DNA of 64,000 nucleotides from Afipia carboxidovorans OM5 (GCF_000218565.1 NC_015684.1:2542001-2606000), one strand, 5' to 3'. Counted from the first letter of the stretch, positions 7,791-16,959 are shown. Made by a program: numbers and translations. Notes: generated by a model from the sequence alone, not told the origin.

Positions 7791-10040
7791 GTGACATCGC
7801 ATCAATTCTTTGCGCAAGATCAATTATTCACACGCAAGCGCATATCGCCTGCTCTGCTCGCGGCGCTCGTGAGTGTAGCCTTCATGCCATCTGCGCAGGC
7901 GCAGCAGGCCGACCCATCGCTTCCGGCGATTCAGGTGAGTCCTGCCGCGAAGAAGCCGAATCATCGCCTGCCAAAGCGCAACAAGCGCGTCGACGCAAAA
8001 CCACGCGTGCAGCAGGCAGCTCCGCCAATCGCATGGTCTCCCGCCGCCATGAACGCGGCCTCTCCAAATCCCGAAGCCAGCCGTACCGCTGAGGTAGGCG
8101 GCATTGCCGGTGCATCGTCTACCGTCATCACGGCACAGGATATCGCGCGCGCGCCCGGCCAGACGGTGCAGGATATTCTGGCAACGCAGCCGGGAATTCA
8201 GTTGCGATCCCTGTTCGGCGGCGTCAACGGTGCTGGCACATCGGTGGATATGCGCGGCTTCGGCGCATTCTCGACAGCGAATACCCTTATCCTCGTCAAT
8301 GGACGGCGGTTGAACGATGTCGATCTCGCCGGTGTCGATCTCTCCACCATTCCGCTGCAGTCGATCGAGCGGATCGAAATCACGCGCGGCAATAGCGGCG
8401 CGGTGCTCTACGGCGACAACGCGGTGGGTGGCGTCATCAACATCGTCACGAAAGCCGGTGCCGGTGGACCGCCGTTGAGCGGCCGCGTCGAAGCTGGTAT
8501 CGGCTCCCTCGGCCAGCGGTTCGGCAGCGTCTCTTCCACGACGAACACTGGCCCCTGGTCCACCTCCGTATTCGCCACCGCGATCCACTCCGATGGCTAC
8601 CGCGCCAACAACAAGCTCGACGCACAGGCCGGCTCCGGCGAACTGCGCTACAACACGCCTGACCTGAAAGCGTTCTTCAGCGTCTCGGGCGACAACCAGC
8701 ACCTCGGCCTGCCGGGCGCCCTCTCCACCCGGTATTATCTCGACAATGCCAACCAGCTTGCTGCCAACCGTCGTGCATCGTTCATGCCGTTCGACCATGG
8801 CGACACGCAGGGCATCAACGTTACTGCTGGCTTCACTAAAGCCCTGTCGAACGACATTGACCTGATCGTCGATGCCGGCGTTCGCGACAAACGCCAGCAG
8901 GCCTCCTATTTCGACGACCCGCGCGCGCCCTACCCTCGCGCCGTCGACACCGTGCTGCAGACATGGTCGGTGACGCCACGCCTCAACATTCGGACGCCAG
9001 TGTTCGGAATGCCCTCGAGCATCCTGACCGGCATCGACTATTACAATGCCAGCTACGATTCCGATCGCAGCCAGTTGCTGGGTCTGCCCGCAATCCACGC
9101 CTACGATCTCAACCAGCAGACGCTGGCAGGCTACTGGCAGCAGACGATCGATTTGTTTCCGGGCACGGTCTTCTCCTACGGCGGGCGACTCCAGAACACG
9201 CGCCTGAACGCCAAAGACACGCTCAATCCGTCCGCGCCGGGCGCTTCGATCTACGACATGCAGCATCTGCCCCTGAAGAATGACGAAACCCAGCACGCGC
9301 TGCATATCGGGATCGAGCAACGGCTAAGCCCGAACTTCTCCGTGTTTGCCCGTGCTGCCCGCGCCTTCCGCACGCCGAATGTCGACGAGCGCATCGGCGT
9401 CGCACTCGATTCCAACTTCAACGCCAATTTCAATCTGAAAACCCAGACGTCCTATGACGTCGAAGGCGGTATCAAGGTGCATGGTAATGGCTTCGATCTG
9501 CAATCGAGCTATTTCGACATGCATCTGAAAAACGAGATCCACTTCGATCCCGTGTTTTTCGTCAACTACAATCTCGATCCGACCCATCGTTATGGTTCGG
9601 AAACGAGCATGACGCTGCACGTCAACGATAGCCTGCGCCTGAAGGGCGGCTTTACTTACATGCGCGCAGTGTTCGAGCAGGGTCAGTATGCCGGAAACGA
9701 CGTGCCGTTGGTATCACGCTTCACGGGCAGCGCCGGCATTTCGTGGAATGTCTGGCAGAAATACGTGGTGTTTGACGCAACTCTGCGCGCCTGGAGCAAA
9801 CGGCGCATGGATAACGACCAGGCTAACTTCCAGCCGGAAATTCCCGCGAATGCCACGCTCGATCTGAAGCTCAGCGGCGAGTATCAGCGTTACTTCTGGT
9901 CCTTCAGCGTACTCAACGCCTTCAATGCGCAGTATTACGATTACGCCGTCGCCAGCGCGAGCCTGGCCAATGTCGGCGTGTTCAGCGCCTACCCTCTTCC
10001 GGGCCGCACTTACATGCTGAAAGTCGGAGCGACGTTCTAA
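7791..10040 (+). CDS. TonB-dependent outer-membrane receptor, probably for cobalamin
   Basis: A 749-residue TonB-dependent receptor. A signal peptide ends near 'MPSAQAQ'. The plug domain (about residues 95-205) shows 'GQTVQDILATQPGIQLRS', 'DMRGFG', 'LILVNGRRLNDVDL', 'IERIEITRGNSGAVLYGDNA' and 'GGVINIVTK'. A 22-strand barrel ends in the aromatic terminus 'GRTYMLKVGATF'. The upstream B12 riboswitch indicates cobalamin or a related corrinoid as substrate, a role like BtuB. The GTG at 7791 is chosen because 'ggggac' precedes it and the signal peptide begins there; an ATG at 7710 would extend into the leader. The cognate ABC transporter is not in this window. Confidence 0.88.
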   Translation: MTSHQFFAQDQLFTRKRISPALLAALVSVAFMPSAQAQQADPSLPAIQVSPAAKKPNHRLPKRNKRVDAKPRVQQAAPPIAWSPAAMNAASPNPEASRTAEVGGIAGASSTVITAQDIARAPGQTVQDILATQPGIQLRSLFGGVNGAGTSVDMRGFGAFSTANTLILVNGRRLNDVDLAGVDLSTIPLQSIERIEITRGNSGAVLYGDNAVGGVINIVTKAGAGGPPLSGRVEAGIGSLGQRFGSVSSTTNTGPWSTSVFATAIHSDGYRANNKLDAQAGSGELRYNTPDLKAFFSVSGDNQHLGLPGALSTRYYLDNANQLAANRRASFMPFDHGDTQGINVTAGFTKALSNDIDLIVDAGVRDKRQQASYFDDPRAPYPRAVDTVLQTWSVTPRLNIRTPVFGMPSSILTGIDYYNASYDSDRSQLLGLPAIHAYDLNQQTLAGYWQQTIDLFPGTVFSYGGRLQNTRLNAKDTLNPSAPGASIYDMQHLPLKNDETQHALHIGIEQRLSPNFSVFARAARAFRTPNVDERIGVALDSNFNANFNLKTQTSYDVEGGIKVHGNGFDLQSSYFDMHLKNEIHFDPVFFVNYNLDPTHRYGSETSMTLHVNDSLRLKGGFTYMRAVFEQGQYAGNDVPLVSRFTGSAGISWNVWQKYVVFDATLRAWSKRRMDNDQANFQPEIPANATLDLKLSGEYQRYFWSFSVLNAFNAQYYDYAVASASLANVGVFSAYPLPGRTYMLKVGATF

Positions 10041-10052
10041 GGTGCGCGCATA

Positions 10053-10087
10053 AAAAGGCCCGCGACATGCGATGCATGCCGCGGGCT
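10053..10087 (-). terminator. Intrinsic terminator of the His-rich protein gene
   Basis: Arms gcccgcg-catgc / gcatg-cgcgggc form a 12-bp interrupted stem. On the minus strand it runs into TTTTT. It lies 48 bases behind the stop of the minus-strand gene at 10135-10383. The plus strand lacks a T-run, so it serves the receptor gene poorly. Confidence 0.75.
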
Positions 10088-10134
10088 CACATCAGCGGGA
10101 ACGGTTTGGGGGAGAACCGCGCCGCTGCCGCTCC

Positions 10135-10383
10135 TTAATGGAAGCGGTGATGATGGTAACGGGGATGCTTCACAATCACCCGCTTCTTGACGACGCGATG
10201 ATGCGGGCGAACGTGGCGGTGATGTTTCTTCACGACGATCACCTTCGCATGCGCGTTCGCGACTGACGGCGCCATCATACGCGAGGTCGTGACGGTCCTT
10301 TCCGTCTTGATGACGGTCGCGGCCATTGCCGGAGCAACCATCACCGAAGCGGCGACAACAGCGGCGGACAGGATTTTGAACAT
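10135..10383 (-). CDS. Small secreted His/Lys-rich protein
   Basis: 82 residues: a signal peptide (MFKILSAAVVAASVMVAPAMA) followed by a short threonine-rich linker and a strongly basic tail with many histidines ('KKHHRHVRPHHRVVKKR' and a final 'HPRYHHHRFH'). The histidine density suggests metal or polyanion binding in the periplasm, but this is inference. 'aaggagc' five bases ahead of the ATG at 10383 fixes the start. It is followed by its own terminator and converges with the TonB receptor gene. Confidence 0.7.
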   Translation of the reverse strand: MFKILSAAVVAASVMVAPAMAATVIKTERTVTTSRMMAPSVANAHAKVIVVKKHHRHVRPHHRVVKKRVIVKHPRYHHHRFH

Positions 10384-10563
10384 CGTAAGCTCCTTAATTC
10401 CGGGACCACGACGCCTCAAACCGTATGGTGGGGGCGGTGATCATGAGAGCGATGATGGCGCGGGCGCGCTGAACTCAAACTGAAGCCCGCAAACGGCTTC
10501 TGTTCATTTGCGTGACATCTTGTTAATGTCGGCGGTGCCTCACCCTTCAGACTGGCAAGGGAA

Positions 10564-10585
10564 GCAACAGCGTTAACGCTGTTGC
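10564..10585. promoter_or_regulatory. 22-bp perfect palindrome, possible operator
   Basis: gcaacagcgtt/aacgctgttgc is a perfect 11+11 palindrome with no loop, about 107 bases ahead of nadK. Perfect loop-less dyads are usual binding sites for dimeric repressors. No regulator can be assigned. Confidence 0.4.
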
Positions 10586-10691
10586 GGGGCAGCCTGCGGT
10601 TTGCTGTCCCGCCAGTACCGCGGGCCGGAAAGACCGGATAGACTACGCCTGTCCGCGCCAGAACCGCCCGCCGGGTCAATCAGCCTTTCCC

Positions 10692-11471
10692 ATGACCATC
10701 GAGAGCAAATACCAACGCATAGCCTTTGTCGCGAGCCCGGTGCTGGAGGCCCAGCGCGCGCTGGCGCAACTGTCCTCCGATTACGGCAATCGCGAAGTCG
10801 ACGACGCCGACGTCGTGGTGGCGCTCGGCGGCGATGGGCTGATGCTGCGCACGCTGCACGAGCGGATGCGTACGGGCACGCCGATCTACGGCATGCACCG
10901 CGGCACCGTCGGCTTTCTGATGAACGAATATAGCCGGCAGGGGCTGATCGAGCGCCTCAACGCTGCGCGCGAGACCGTCATTAACCCACTTTTGATGCGT
11001 GCAACCGATGCTGCAGGCGAAGTGCACGTGCACCACGCGATCAACGAGGTCGCCCTCTTCCGCCAGATCTACCAGGCGGCACGGCTGCGTATCCTGATCG
11101 ACGATCAGGTGCGGATGCCCGAGCTCATCTCCGACGGCATTCTGGTCGCAACGCCGGCCGGATCGACCGCCTATAACTACTCCGCGCAGGGGCCGATCAT
11201 CCCGATCACCGCCAACCTTCTGGCGCTGACGCCGATCAACGCCTTCCGTCCGCGGCGCTGGCGCGGTGCCCTGCTTGCAAGCTCCGCTCACATCACCGTC
11301 GAGGTGCTGGAGGATGAGCGGCGGCCGGTTGCAGCCGTCGCCGACCACAACGAGGTGCGCTACGTCACCCGCGTCGAGGTGCTGACCGACAAAAGCATCT
11401 CGATCCGCATGCTGTTCGACCCCGGCCACAGCCTGGAAGACCGCATCCTCAGCGAGCAGTTCGGCGTCTAG
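10692..11471 (+). CDS. nadK: NAD kinase
   Basis: A 259-residue NAD kinase that phosphorylates NAD+ with ATP or polyphosphate to give NADP+, the cell's only route to NADP. The GGDG nucleotide motif is at residues 46-49 ('VVVALGGDGLMLRTLH'). The family stretch 'YGMHRGTVGFLMNEY', the NE motif in 'HHAINEVALFR', and 'ATPAGSTAYNYSAQGPI' (catalytic loop) all follow. The length fits the compact bacterial form. It is monocistronic; a perfect palindrome lies upstream. Confidence 0.93.
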   Translation: MTIESKYQRIAFVASPVLEAQRALAQLSSDYGNREVDDADVVVALGGDGLMLRTLHERMRTGTPIYGMHRGTVGFLMNEYSRQGLIERLNAARETVINPLLMRATDAAGEVHVHHAINEVALFRQIYQAARLRILIDDQVRMPELISDGILVATPAGSTAYNYSAQGPIIPITANLLALTPINAFRPRRWRGALLASSAHITVEVLEDERRPVAAVADHNEVRYVTRVEVLTDKSISIRMLFDPGHSLEDRILSEQFGV

Positions 11472-11679
11472 GGCGACCACCGAAGCAACGCCACGCTCGA
11501 CCTCCATTTTTCTTCCTTGTCCCGGGTCTGCGGAGCGGCATTTCATGCCGCGCCGCGTCCGGGAAAACAGCGATTTTCTAAACAGGCATAAACCCCGGGC
11601 GACAGGCTTATGCTTAACCGCGCGTTAACGGCCGCTCGCCTAGACTTTCCGGGTCTTCGCTCACCCTGTCCGGCGAGTC

Positions 11680-12225
11680 ATGTTTCGTATTGATTTCAAC
11701 AAGCTGCGGTTTCTCGTCTGCGACGACAACGCGCATATGCGGCGCATTCTGCGCACGCTTCTGCATTCTTTCGGCGCGCGTGAAGTCTACGAGGCCGAGG
11801 ACGGCGCGACAGCGCTCGAAATGTACAGCCATTACGTGCCGGACATCGTCATCACCGACTGGTCGATGCCGATCTTCGACGGGCTCGAGCTTGCGCAGAT
11901 GATCCGCCAGCCGGATGGCGTCGGCAATCCTTATGCGCCGATCATCATGCTGACCGGCCACTCCGAAAAGCGGCGCGTCATGACCGCGCGCGATGCCGGC
12001 GTCACCGAATTTCTTGCCAAACCGATCTCCGCGAAAGGCCTCTACCAGCGCATCCTCAACGTGGTGGTCTCCCCGCGCCCGTTCATCCGCACCAAGAGCT
12101 ATTTCGGGCCAGACCGCCGCCGCAACACCACGAACACCTATATCGGCATCGATCGCCGCAATGGCGGCAAGGCTGAAATCCTGCAGCAGCCCTCGCTGCT
12201 CGATAAAGCCCGCAGCCCCGGATAA
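11680..12225 (+). CDS. CheY-like single-domain response regulator
   Basis: 181 residues. Residues 8-130 form a receiver domain with acidic pocket 'VCDDN' (Asp15, Asp16), phospho-acceptor Asp60 in 'DIVITDWSMP', Thr92 in 'MLTGHSE' and Lys114 in 'EFLAKPIS'. The ~50-residue tail ('TKSYFGPDRRRNTTNTYIGIDRR') carries no output domain and resembles the C-termini of alphaproteobacterial stand-alone regulators. It likely acts by protein contact. An Hpt-domain gene begins 6 bases after its stop, so the pair probably forms a phosphorelay module; the kinase is elsewhere. Confidence 0.88.
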   Translation: MFRIDFNKLRFLVCDDNAHMRRILRTLLHSFGAREVYEAEDGATALEMYSHYVPDIVITDWSMPIFDGLELAQMIRQPDGVGNPYAPIIMLTGHSEKRRVMTARDAGVTEFLAKPISAKGLYQRILNVVVSPRPFIRTKSYFGPDRRRNTTNTYIGIDRRNGGKAEILQQPSLLDKARSPG

Positions 12226-12231
12226 ACGGCG

Positions 12232-12810
12232 ATGGCGAAAGACACCAGCAACGACCTCAAGGTCGAGACCTTTGCCGAGCATCAGGTCATCACCCAGCCG
12301 AACCCGTTCCGGAAGATCATCCGCCGGGTGGACGAGCGCAATGCCGACGATCCGGTCACCCGCGCCGAGGAAGCGCTGGCTGGTCTATCCGGCGAATTCC
12401 AGGGCTGGATGAACGAGGAATGCCACCGCCTCGCCTGTGCGTTTGAGACCGTGGCGAAGGACGGCTTCACGGGCCCGAACCGCGAGGAGCTGTTTCGCGC
12501 GGCGCACGACATCAAGGGTGATGCCGCGACGTTCGGCTATCCGATGGCGGCGATTGCGGCCGACAGTCTCTGCCGCATCCTCGAACATGCGCCCGAGCTC
12601 ACGACGGTGCCGTCCGATCTGATCGCTCACCACGTTCATGCCATTCAGGCGATCGTGCGGGAATCCCCGCGGGCGCGCGCGAAAGATACGGCGGACGAAC
12701 TCTCGACCCGCCTGCGCCGGCTTGCCGACGAATTTCTGATCGCCGCCAACCAAAACCGGCCCGAGCATCTCGAAGCCGTACTGGCACCGAGCATCGTTCC
12801 GGGCGACTGA
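12232..12810 (+). CDS. Hpt-domain (histidine phosphotransfer) protein
   Basis: 192 residues with a histidine phosphotransfer domain at about 60-160. The phosphorylated histidine is His92 in 'LFRAAHDIKGDAATFGYP', matching the Hpt consensus A-H-x-L-K-G-x-A. The N-terminal 50 residues are polar and of unknown role. It follows the CheY-like gene by 6 bases and should relay phosphate to or from that regulator. The repeat at 12841-12927 closes the unit. Confidence 0.85.
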   Translation: MAKDTSNDLKVETFAEHQVITQPNPFRKIIRRVDERNADDPVTRAEEALAGLSGEFQGWMNEECHRLACAFETVAKDGFTGPNREELFRAAHDIKGDAATFGYPMAAIAADSLCRILEHAPELTTVPSDLIAHHVHAIQAIVRESPRARAKDTADELSTRLRRLADEFLIAANQNRPEHLEAVLAPSIVPGD

Positions 12811-12840
12811 GAGGATGTAGTTTAGACGAAGTCAGGAACT

Positions 12841-12927
12841 CGTCATGCCCGGCTTTATGCCGGGCATCCACGTCTTAGAATCTCACCGAGGAAGACGTAG
12901 ATGGCCAGGACGAGCCCGGCCATGACG
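12841..12927. repeat. Palindromic intergenic repeat, copy 1
   Basis: Begins 'cgtcatgcccggc' and ends with the complementary 'gcccggccatgacg', with 'cgggcatccacgtctt' inside. A second copy of the same design is at 25596-25686. A shorter motif, 'ctggattgctgcgctcgcaatgac' (12958-12982), follows and has a related form at 15707-15737. These are dispersed chromosomal repeats, not mobile genes. Confidence 0.8.
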
Positions 12928-12991
12928 GAGTCATATACTTCCACCTTGTACGGCGCTTCTGGATTGCTGCGCTCGCAATGACAACAAAAAT

Positions 12992-14440
12992 TCAGGCCGC
13001 GACGCGCTCGCGGACAAGAAGAGCGATTTCCGCATCGAGGTTGGCCGCGGCAATGGCGGCATTGTCATCGTTCAGCGCGACGTAATGCTCATCCATCGGT
13101 GCATAATCGTCGAAATCGCTTTCATAGAAGAATTCGCTGTCGCCATCCGCGGACCAGGATTCGGCATCGGCGAAGATTCTATCCTCGACAAAGCTCTCTT
13201 CGCCCATCCAGTCGTCGGTGACGGGATCCTCAAGACCCTCGTCCTCGGACATCTCATCCGCGACCGGTGAGGCCTGCTCGATCATCGCAACAAAGCGCTG
13301 GGCGTCGATCTCGGTCGCCGCATCGTCGCAGAACAGCCGCGCATCCTCGCGCGCGGCTTCCACCGCAAAGCGCCGCAGCAGCACCAGAAGCGGATCGTGA
13401 GCGGAGGTTGCCCCGCTCTCGCATTGCGCCAGTACCCTCTCGACCAGGCCGCGCTGCAGCCGCGCGACGCCTTGCAGCTCCGCGATACCAATTTCTGTCA
13501 TCGCCGCCACCGCCGCACGGAAGGCGGGCACTGTCGCGGCAGGAAATTCCGCCTTGGTCAGCAGCGCATCGAGGCCTGCGCCGCGGCCATAGGCCAGCGC
13601 AGCCACACGCTGCGACGGTAGACCTGTCAGTTCGACCAGCGCCGCCGTGAACACATTCGTGCGGCCCGACAACAAGGCACGCAGCATCAAGCCCGCATTA
13701 AGTTCGCCGCTCTCGCGCAGATGATGGACAAGTGCCGCGAGATCCTCGCCCTCGGCGAGGCTTGCGATATCGAGCAGCGAGCGCTCTGTCACCTCCGCCG
13801 CCATACGGCTTGCGCGATCGGGCGTGATCCAGTCGCGCGCCGCGACGTAACTTGCGAGCGTGGCCGAGACTTTCGTCGCCAGCGCGACGCGCACGGACGC
13901 CGTCAGATCGTCCCGCTGCAACATCGCCTCGCGGATCGCTGCAAGATCGCCATGACGCTCGACGATGCGCGCGAGCGAAAACGGCGCGAGCGTCACGTGC
14001 GGATTTTCGACAAGCTCAAGGGCCGCAGCCGCATCACTCACTTCCGCGATTGCAGCAGCGACCGGCACCGGCAAATTCACCCGGCGCGCCACAGCGCACT
14101 GCACGGCAGCGCTGCCGGTGGCGACGAGATCGACCAGATCGGCATCAGCGAGAAGCGGCGAGAATTCGAGAACAGGCAGCGCGATGTCGGGCTGATCGGC
14201 CGCAAGCGCTGCGATGATGGCGGGCGGCGCGTCGGCGCTCGCTGCGAAAACGTCCGCCATCGCCTGCCGCACCAACGGCGAGGCATCGTCGAGCAACATC
14301 AGCAACGCGCCTTCGGCAGCGAGGCGATCGTCATCCGACAAATCTGAAACGAGCCAGGCGCGGGCTAACGCCCGTGTCGCCTCGGCGCGCTCCCCGGCGG
14401 GAGCGGTGCGAACCCAACTAATGAACTGCCGAACGATCAT
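12992..14440 (-). CDS. DUF2336 domain-containing protein
   Basis: A 482-residue, alanine-rich, almost all-helical protein of HEAT-like repeats ('LLDDASPLVRQAMADVFA', 'VARRVNLPVPVAAAIAE', 'ENPHVTLAPFSLARIVERH'). This is the character of the DUF2336 family of alphaproteobacteria, whose function is not established. The C-terminal ~90 residues are acidic and low-complexity ('DEMSEDEGLEDPVTDDWMGE'). It is transcribed toward the CheY/Hpt pair, and a link to signalling is only positional. Confidence 0.75.
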   Translation of the reverse strand: MIVRQFISWVRTAPAGERAEATRALARAWLVSDLSDDDRLAAEGALLMLLDDASPLVRQAMADVFAASADAPPAIIAALAADQPDIALPVLEFSPLLADADLVDLVATGSAAVQCAVARRVNLPVPVAAAIAEVSDAAAALELVENPHVTLAPFSLARIVERHGDLAAIREAMLQRDDLTASVRVALATKVSATLASYVAARDWITPDRASRMAAEVTERSLLDIASLAEGEDLAALVHHLRESGELNAGLMLRALLSGRTNVFTAALVELTGLPSQRVAALAYGRGAGLDALLTKAEFPAATVPAFRAAVAAMTEIGIAELQGVARLQRGLVERVLAQCESGATSAHDPLLVLLRRFAVEAAREDARLFCDDAATEIDAQRFVAMIEQASPVADEMSEDEGLEDPVTDDWMGEESFVEDRIFADAESWSADGDSEFFYESDFDDYAPMDEHYVALNDDNAAIAAANLDAEIALLVRERVAA

Positions 14441-14574
14441 GGGTGTTCCGGCTTACGCAACTTTGCTGACTGCGCCTGATACGACGCGACTGTCAGAAAG
14501 CGTAAACCATGACACTTAAGAAACGGTTCACCATAAAACCGCTGCAGCCGTTGAGTTTTTGTTAACTCCCCGCG

Positions 14575-15516
14575 TCACCCGGCGAACCGTCCGTTCGGAT
14601 CACTGAACAGATTGAAGCGCGATTGCGCGGGGTTCGGCGCGGGCTGCGCTTCCTCCGCGCTCGCCTGTGCGCCGCTTCCCCACAGCTGACGCACCGTCAG
14701 CGACAATGGTTCAGCGCGTTCGCCCGCCTGAAATAAAGAGTGGAAGGTTGGACCCATCGCACCTGCGGCCGAAGGTGCCCGGCTCCCTTGCGGGAAGCTC
14801 GCGAGAAACGCAGCGTTGTCCATCGTGGACGAGGACGCGCCACCGGCGGATGCCATTGCAAAGCGCGCCGCCGGAGAGTTCGCGGCACGGGCAAAGCGCT
14901 GATCGAGATCGGCGTAGACCTCCGAGACGCTGCGCGCGCTGCCGTTGCTATTGTAGAAGATCGGCCGGTTCGCCGCGGCCGCATTCGGAAATAGCGCAAC
15001 CGCCGAGGCGCGCGGGTTGTCCTGCGCGGCGCCGATCAGTTTCGCCGCGCCGCCCGCACCGAGGAAGTGCGCCATATAGAGTTCGCCCTCGGTCGGCCGC
15101 CGCCCAAGCTCCGAGGTCAGACGAAAGCTGTTGGTCTGCGTCAGCACGCCCGCCATCGCCGCGTTGGCGGCCGGATCGTCGCGCAGCTTGAGGATCTGCT
15201 CGCGCGTCGCCGCATCGTTGACGGAGTAAGTGCCGGAAGGCGATTGCGAGATCGCATCGGCATAATGGCCGAAGCCGAACGCGGCCCCCGCCTGCTTCAC
15301 GGTGCCGAGCCAGGTCTGCTCGATGAATTGATAAAGCCCGCGCGCCGACGAGGTAGAGGCCTGCGCCTTCGGGTTGAGGTTGGATTCGATCTTGGCCGCG
15401 GAAACGAGATAATCGAAGCTCGCGCCGGTCGCGTCGGCGGCCTGCCTGATGGTGCTGGCGATTTTTGCGCGCGCCTGGTCGAGGACCGAGGCGGCCGCTG
15501 TGCTGTCGATGGCCAT
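14575..15516 (-). CDS. Lytic transglycosylase domain-containing protein
   Basis: A 313-residue protein with a lysozyme-like SLT fold at about residues 25-140: catalytic-type glutamate in 'LVSAAKIESNLNPKA', then 'SSARGLYQFIEQTWLGTVK' and 'YMAHFLGAGGAAKLI'. Such enzymes cleave the glycan strands of peptidoglycan. No signal peptide is evident, which is typical of relatives linked to flagellar assembly or type III export. The start at 15516 follows 'ggagcggg' by 4 bases; a longer frame adds 26 residues without a ribosome site. It lies downstream of, and on the opposite side from, the CheY/Hpt genes. Confidence 0.75.
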   Translation of the reverse strand: MAIDSTAAASVLDQARAKIASTIRQAADATGASFDYLVSAAKIESNLNPKAQASTSSARGLYQFIEQTWLGTVKQAGAAFGFGHYADAISQSPSGTYSVNDAATREQILKLRDDPAANAAMAGVLTQTNSFRLTSELGRRPTEGELYMAHFLGAGGAAKLIGAAQDNPRASAVALFPNAAAANRPIFYNSNGSARSVSEVYADLDQRFARAANSPAARFAMASAGGASSSTMDNAAFLASFPQGSRAPSAAGAMGPTFHSLFQAGERAEPLSLTVRQLWGSGAQASAEEAQPAPNPAQSRFNLFSDPNGRFAG

Positions 15517-15642
15517 GTGTCCCGCTCCCCGGCGACACGCTGTGATGACGCGCACAGCTCCCGACGCGCGCTTGGCCTTCCGGCCCGTCTGCACCGTGGA
15601 AGATTATGGTTAATAGAGTGTTAACAGGGCACTGAACGACTC

Positions 15643-15740
15643 CCTCTCCCCGTTGGGGAGAGGTGAAAGCACACCGTCTCGATGCCGCCCTCACATCAGA
15701 TCGATTCTGGATTGCTTCGCTGAGCTCGCGGTGACGAGAA
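15643..15740. repeat. Intergenic short repeats
   Basis: A hairpin 'cctctccccgttggggagagg' (15643-15662 region) is followed by 'ctggattgcttcgctgagctcgcggtgacg' in shorter variant form (15707-15737), related to the motif at 12958-12982. No gene is seen in this 289-base gap between hisI and the transglycosylase. Confidence 0.5.
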
Positions 15741-15805
15741 GCCGGGTCCGCGCCTGCGCGGGGACGATAACAAAGAGCTTCGGCAGGAAAGAAAGGCAGC
15801 AGCCG

Positions 15806-16243
15806 CTACTTATAGACCGCCGCCGGATCGAACGTCTTGTCGGCATCGACGAACACGAGCTTCGCCCCACCGGCCTCGTTTGCCACCGCACGATAGAAGC
15901 AGGAGCGCCGGCCGGTGTGGCAGGCGCCGCCCGCCTGGGTCACACGAATCCACACCGCGTCCTGATCACAATCCATCCGCATCTCGACGACGCGCTGGGT
16001 GTGGCCGGAGGTCTCGCCCTTGCGCCACAGCGCCTTGCGCGAGCGGCTATAGTACCAGGCGTCGCCGGTCTCGATGGTCCGGCGCAACGCCTCTTCGTTC
16101 ATATGGGCGACCATCAGCACCTCGCCCGAGGCCGCATCGGTCGCAACGCAAGTCACGAGACCCGCAGCATCATAGCGCGGTGCGAAGGCCAGGCCTTCTT
16201 CACCTTCATCATGAGCGTGCAGCGATGCAGGTTCGGTCGTCAC
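15806..16243 (-). CDS. hisI: Phosphoribosyl-AMP cyclohydrolase
   Basis: A 145-residue enzyme opening the adenine ring of phosphoribosyl-AMP, the third step of histidine biosynthesis. Hallmarks are 'VLMVAHMNEEALRRTIETGDAWYYSRSR', 'LWRKGETSGHTQ', the magnesium/zinc site 'DCDQDAV' and 'ACHTGRRSCFYR'. Only the cyclohydrolase (HisI) domain is present; the HisE pyrophosphohydrolase is not fused. The GTG at 16243 is the most likely start, with no strong ribosome site. It is 32 bases behind folE on the same strand and may be read with it. Confidence 0.93.
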   Translation of the reverse strand: MTTEPASLHAHDEGEEGLAFAPRYDAAGLVTCVATDAASGEVLMVAHMNEEALRRTIETGDAWYYSRSRKALWRKGETSGHTQRVVEMRMDCDQDAVWIRVTQAGGACHTGRRSCFYRAVANEAGGAKLVFVDADKTFDPAAVYK

Positions 16244-16275
16244 TTGCGGTCAACATTCAAGGTTCGGGCGAAACT

Positions 16276-16959
16276 TCAAGCGCCTGCAAATGGCGCGCTA
16301 ATGCCCCGCACCATATGGAGAAAACGGTTCTGCTCATCCGGATTGTCATAGAACATTCCGGTAAAGCGCGACGTCACCGTCTTGGCGCCGTGCTTGGCGA
16401 TGCCGCGCACCGACATGCAGGTATGCTCGGCCTCGAGCAGCACGGCAACGCCGCGCGGCTGCAGCACCTTGTCGAGCGCCGCGGCGATCTGGGCGGTGAG
16501 ATGCTCTTGGGTCTGCAGGCGATGCGCGAACGCATCGACGAGACGCGCGATCTTCGACAGGCCGACCACGCGGTCCACCGGCGTATAGGCGATGTGCGCC
16601 TTGCCGTAGAACGGCATGACGTGATGCTCGCAATGCGAGTGAAATTCGATATCGCGGATCAGCACGAAATCGTCATAGCCCGCGGTCTCGCCGAAGGTGC
16701 GGTTCAGCACCTCGGCCGGGCACTGGTGATACCCCTGAAACAGCTCGTCATAGGCCTCGACCATGCGGCGCGGCGTATCGAGCAGGCCCTCGCGGGAGGG
16801 GTTCTCGCCGATATAGGACAGCAACGTCTTGACCGCGCTCTCGGCCTCCTCGCGCGTGGGACGCGGCTGGTCCGGGCGGACGCCGGCCTGATCGATTTCG
16901 GCGGCAGGGACTTCAGTCTTGTCGAGCTTGCTGCGCAGCGGCTTGATAACAGCATCCAT
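16276..16959 (-). CDS. folE: GTP cyclohydrolase I
   Basis: A 227-residue GTP cyclohydrolase I making dihydroneopterin triphosphate, the entry to folate and pterin synthesis. A variable N-terminus (1-45) precedes the T-fold catalytic core: zinc ligands in 'EFHSHCEHHVMPFYGKAHIAY' and 'AEHTCMSVRG', and 'GLSKIARLVDAFAHRLQTQE'. 'ggagag' precedes the ATG by 5 bases. It is divergent from the IscU-like gene across 271 bases that hold no other gene, and upstream of hisI. Confidence 0.94.
   Translation of the reverse strand: MDAVIKPLRSKLDKTEVPAAEIDQAGVRPDQPRPTREEAESAVKTLLSYIGENPSREGLLDTPRRMVEAYDELFQGYHQCPAEVLNRTFGETAGYDDFVLIRDIEFHSHCEHHVMPFYGKAHIAYTPVDRVVGLSKIARLVDAFAHRLQTQEHLTAQIAAALDKVLQPRGVAVLLEAEHTCMSVRGIAKHGAKTVTSRFTGMFYDNPDEQNRFLHMVRGISAPFAGA

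Noticed and set aside
7824..9320. 498-codon minus-strand frame antisense to the TonB receptor
   Set aside because: No domain is recognisable; the plus-strand frame has clear plug and barrel motifs.
10059..10087. Terminator for the plus-strand TonB receptor gene
   Set aside because: The T-run lies only on the minus-strand side; it is assigned to the convergent His-rich protein gene.
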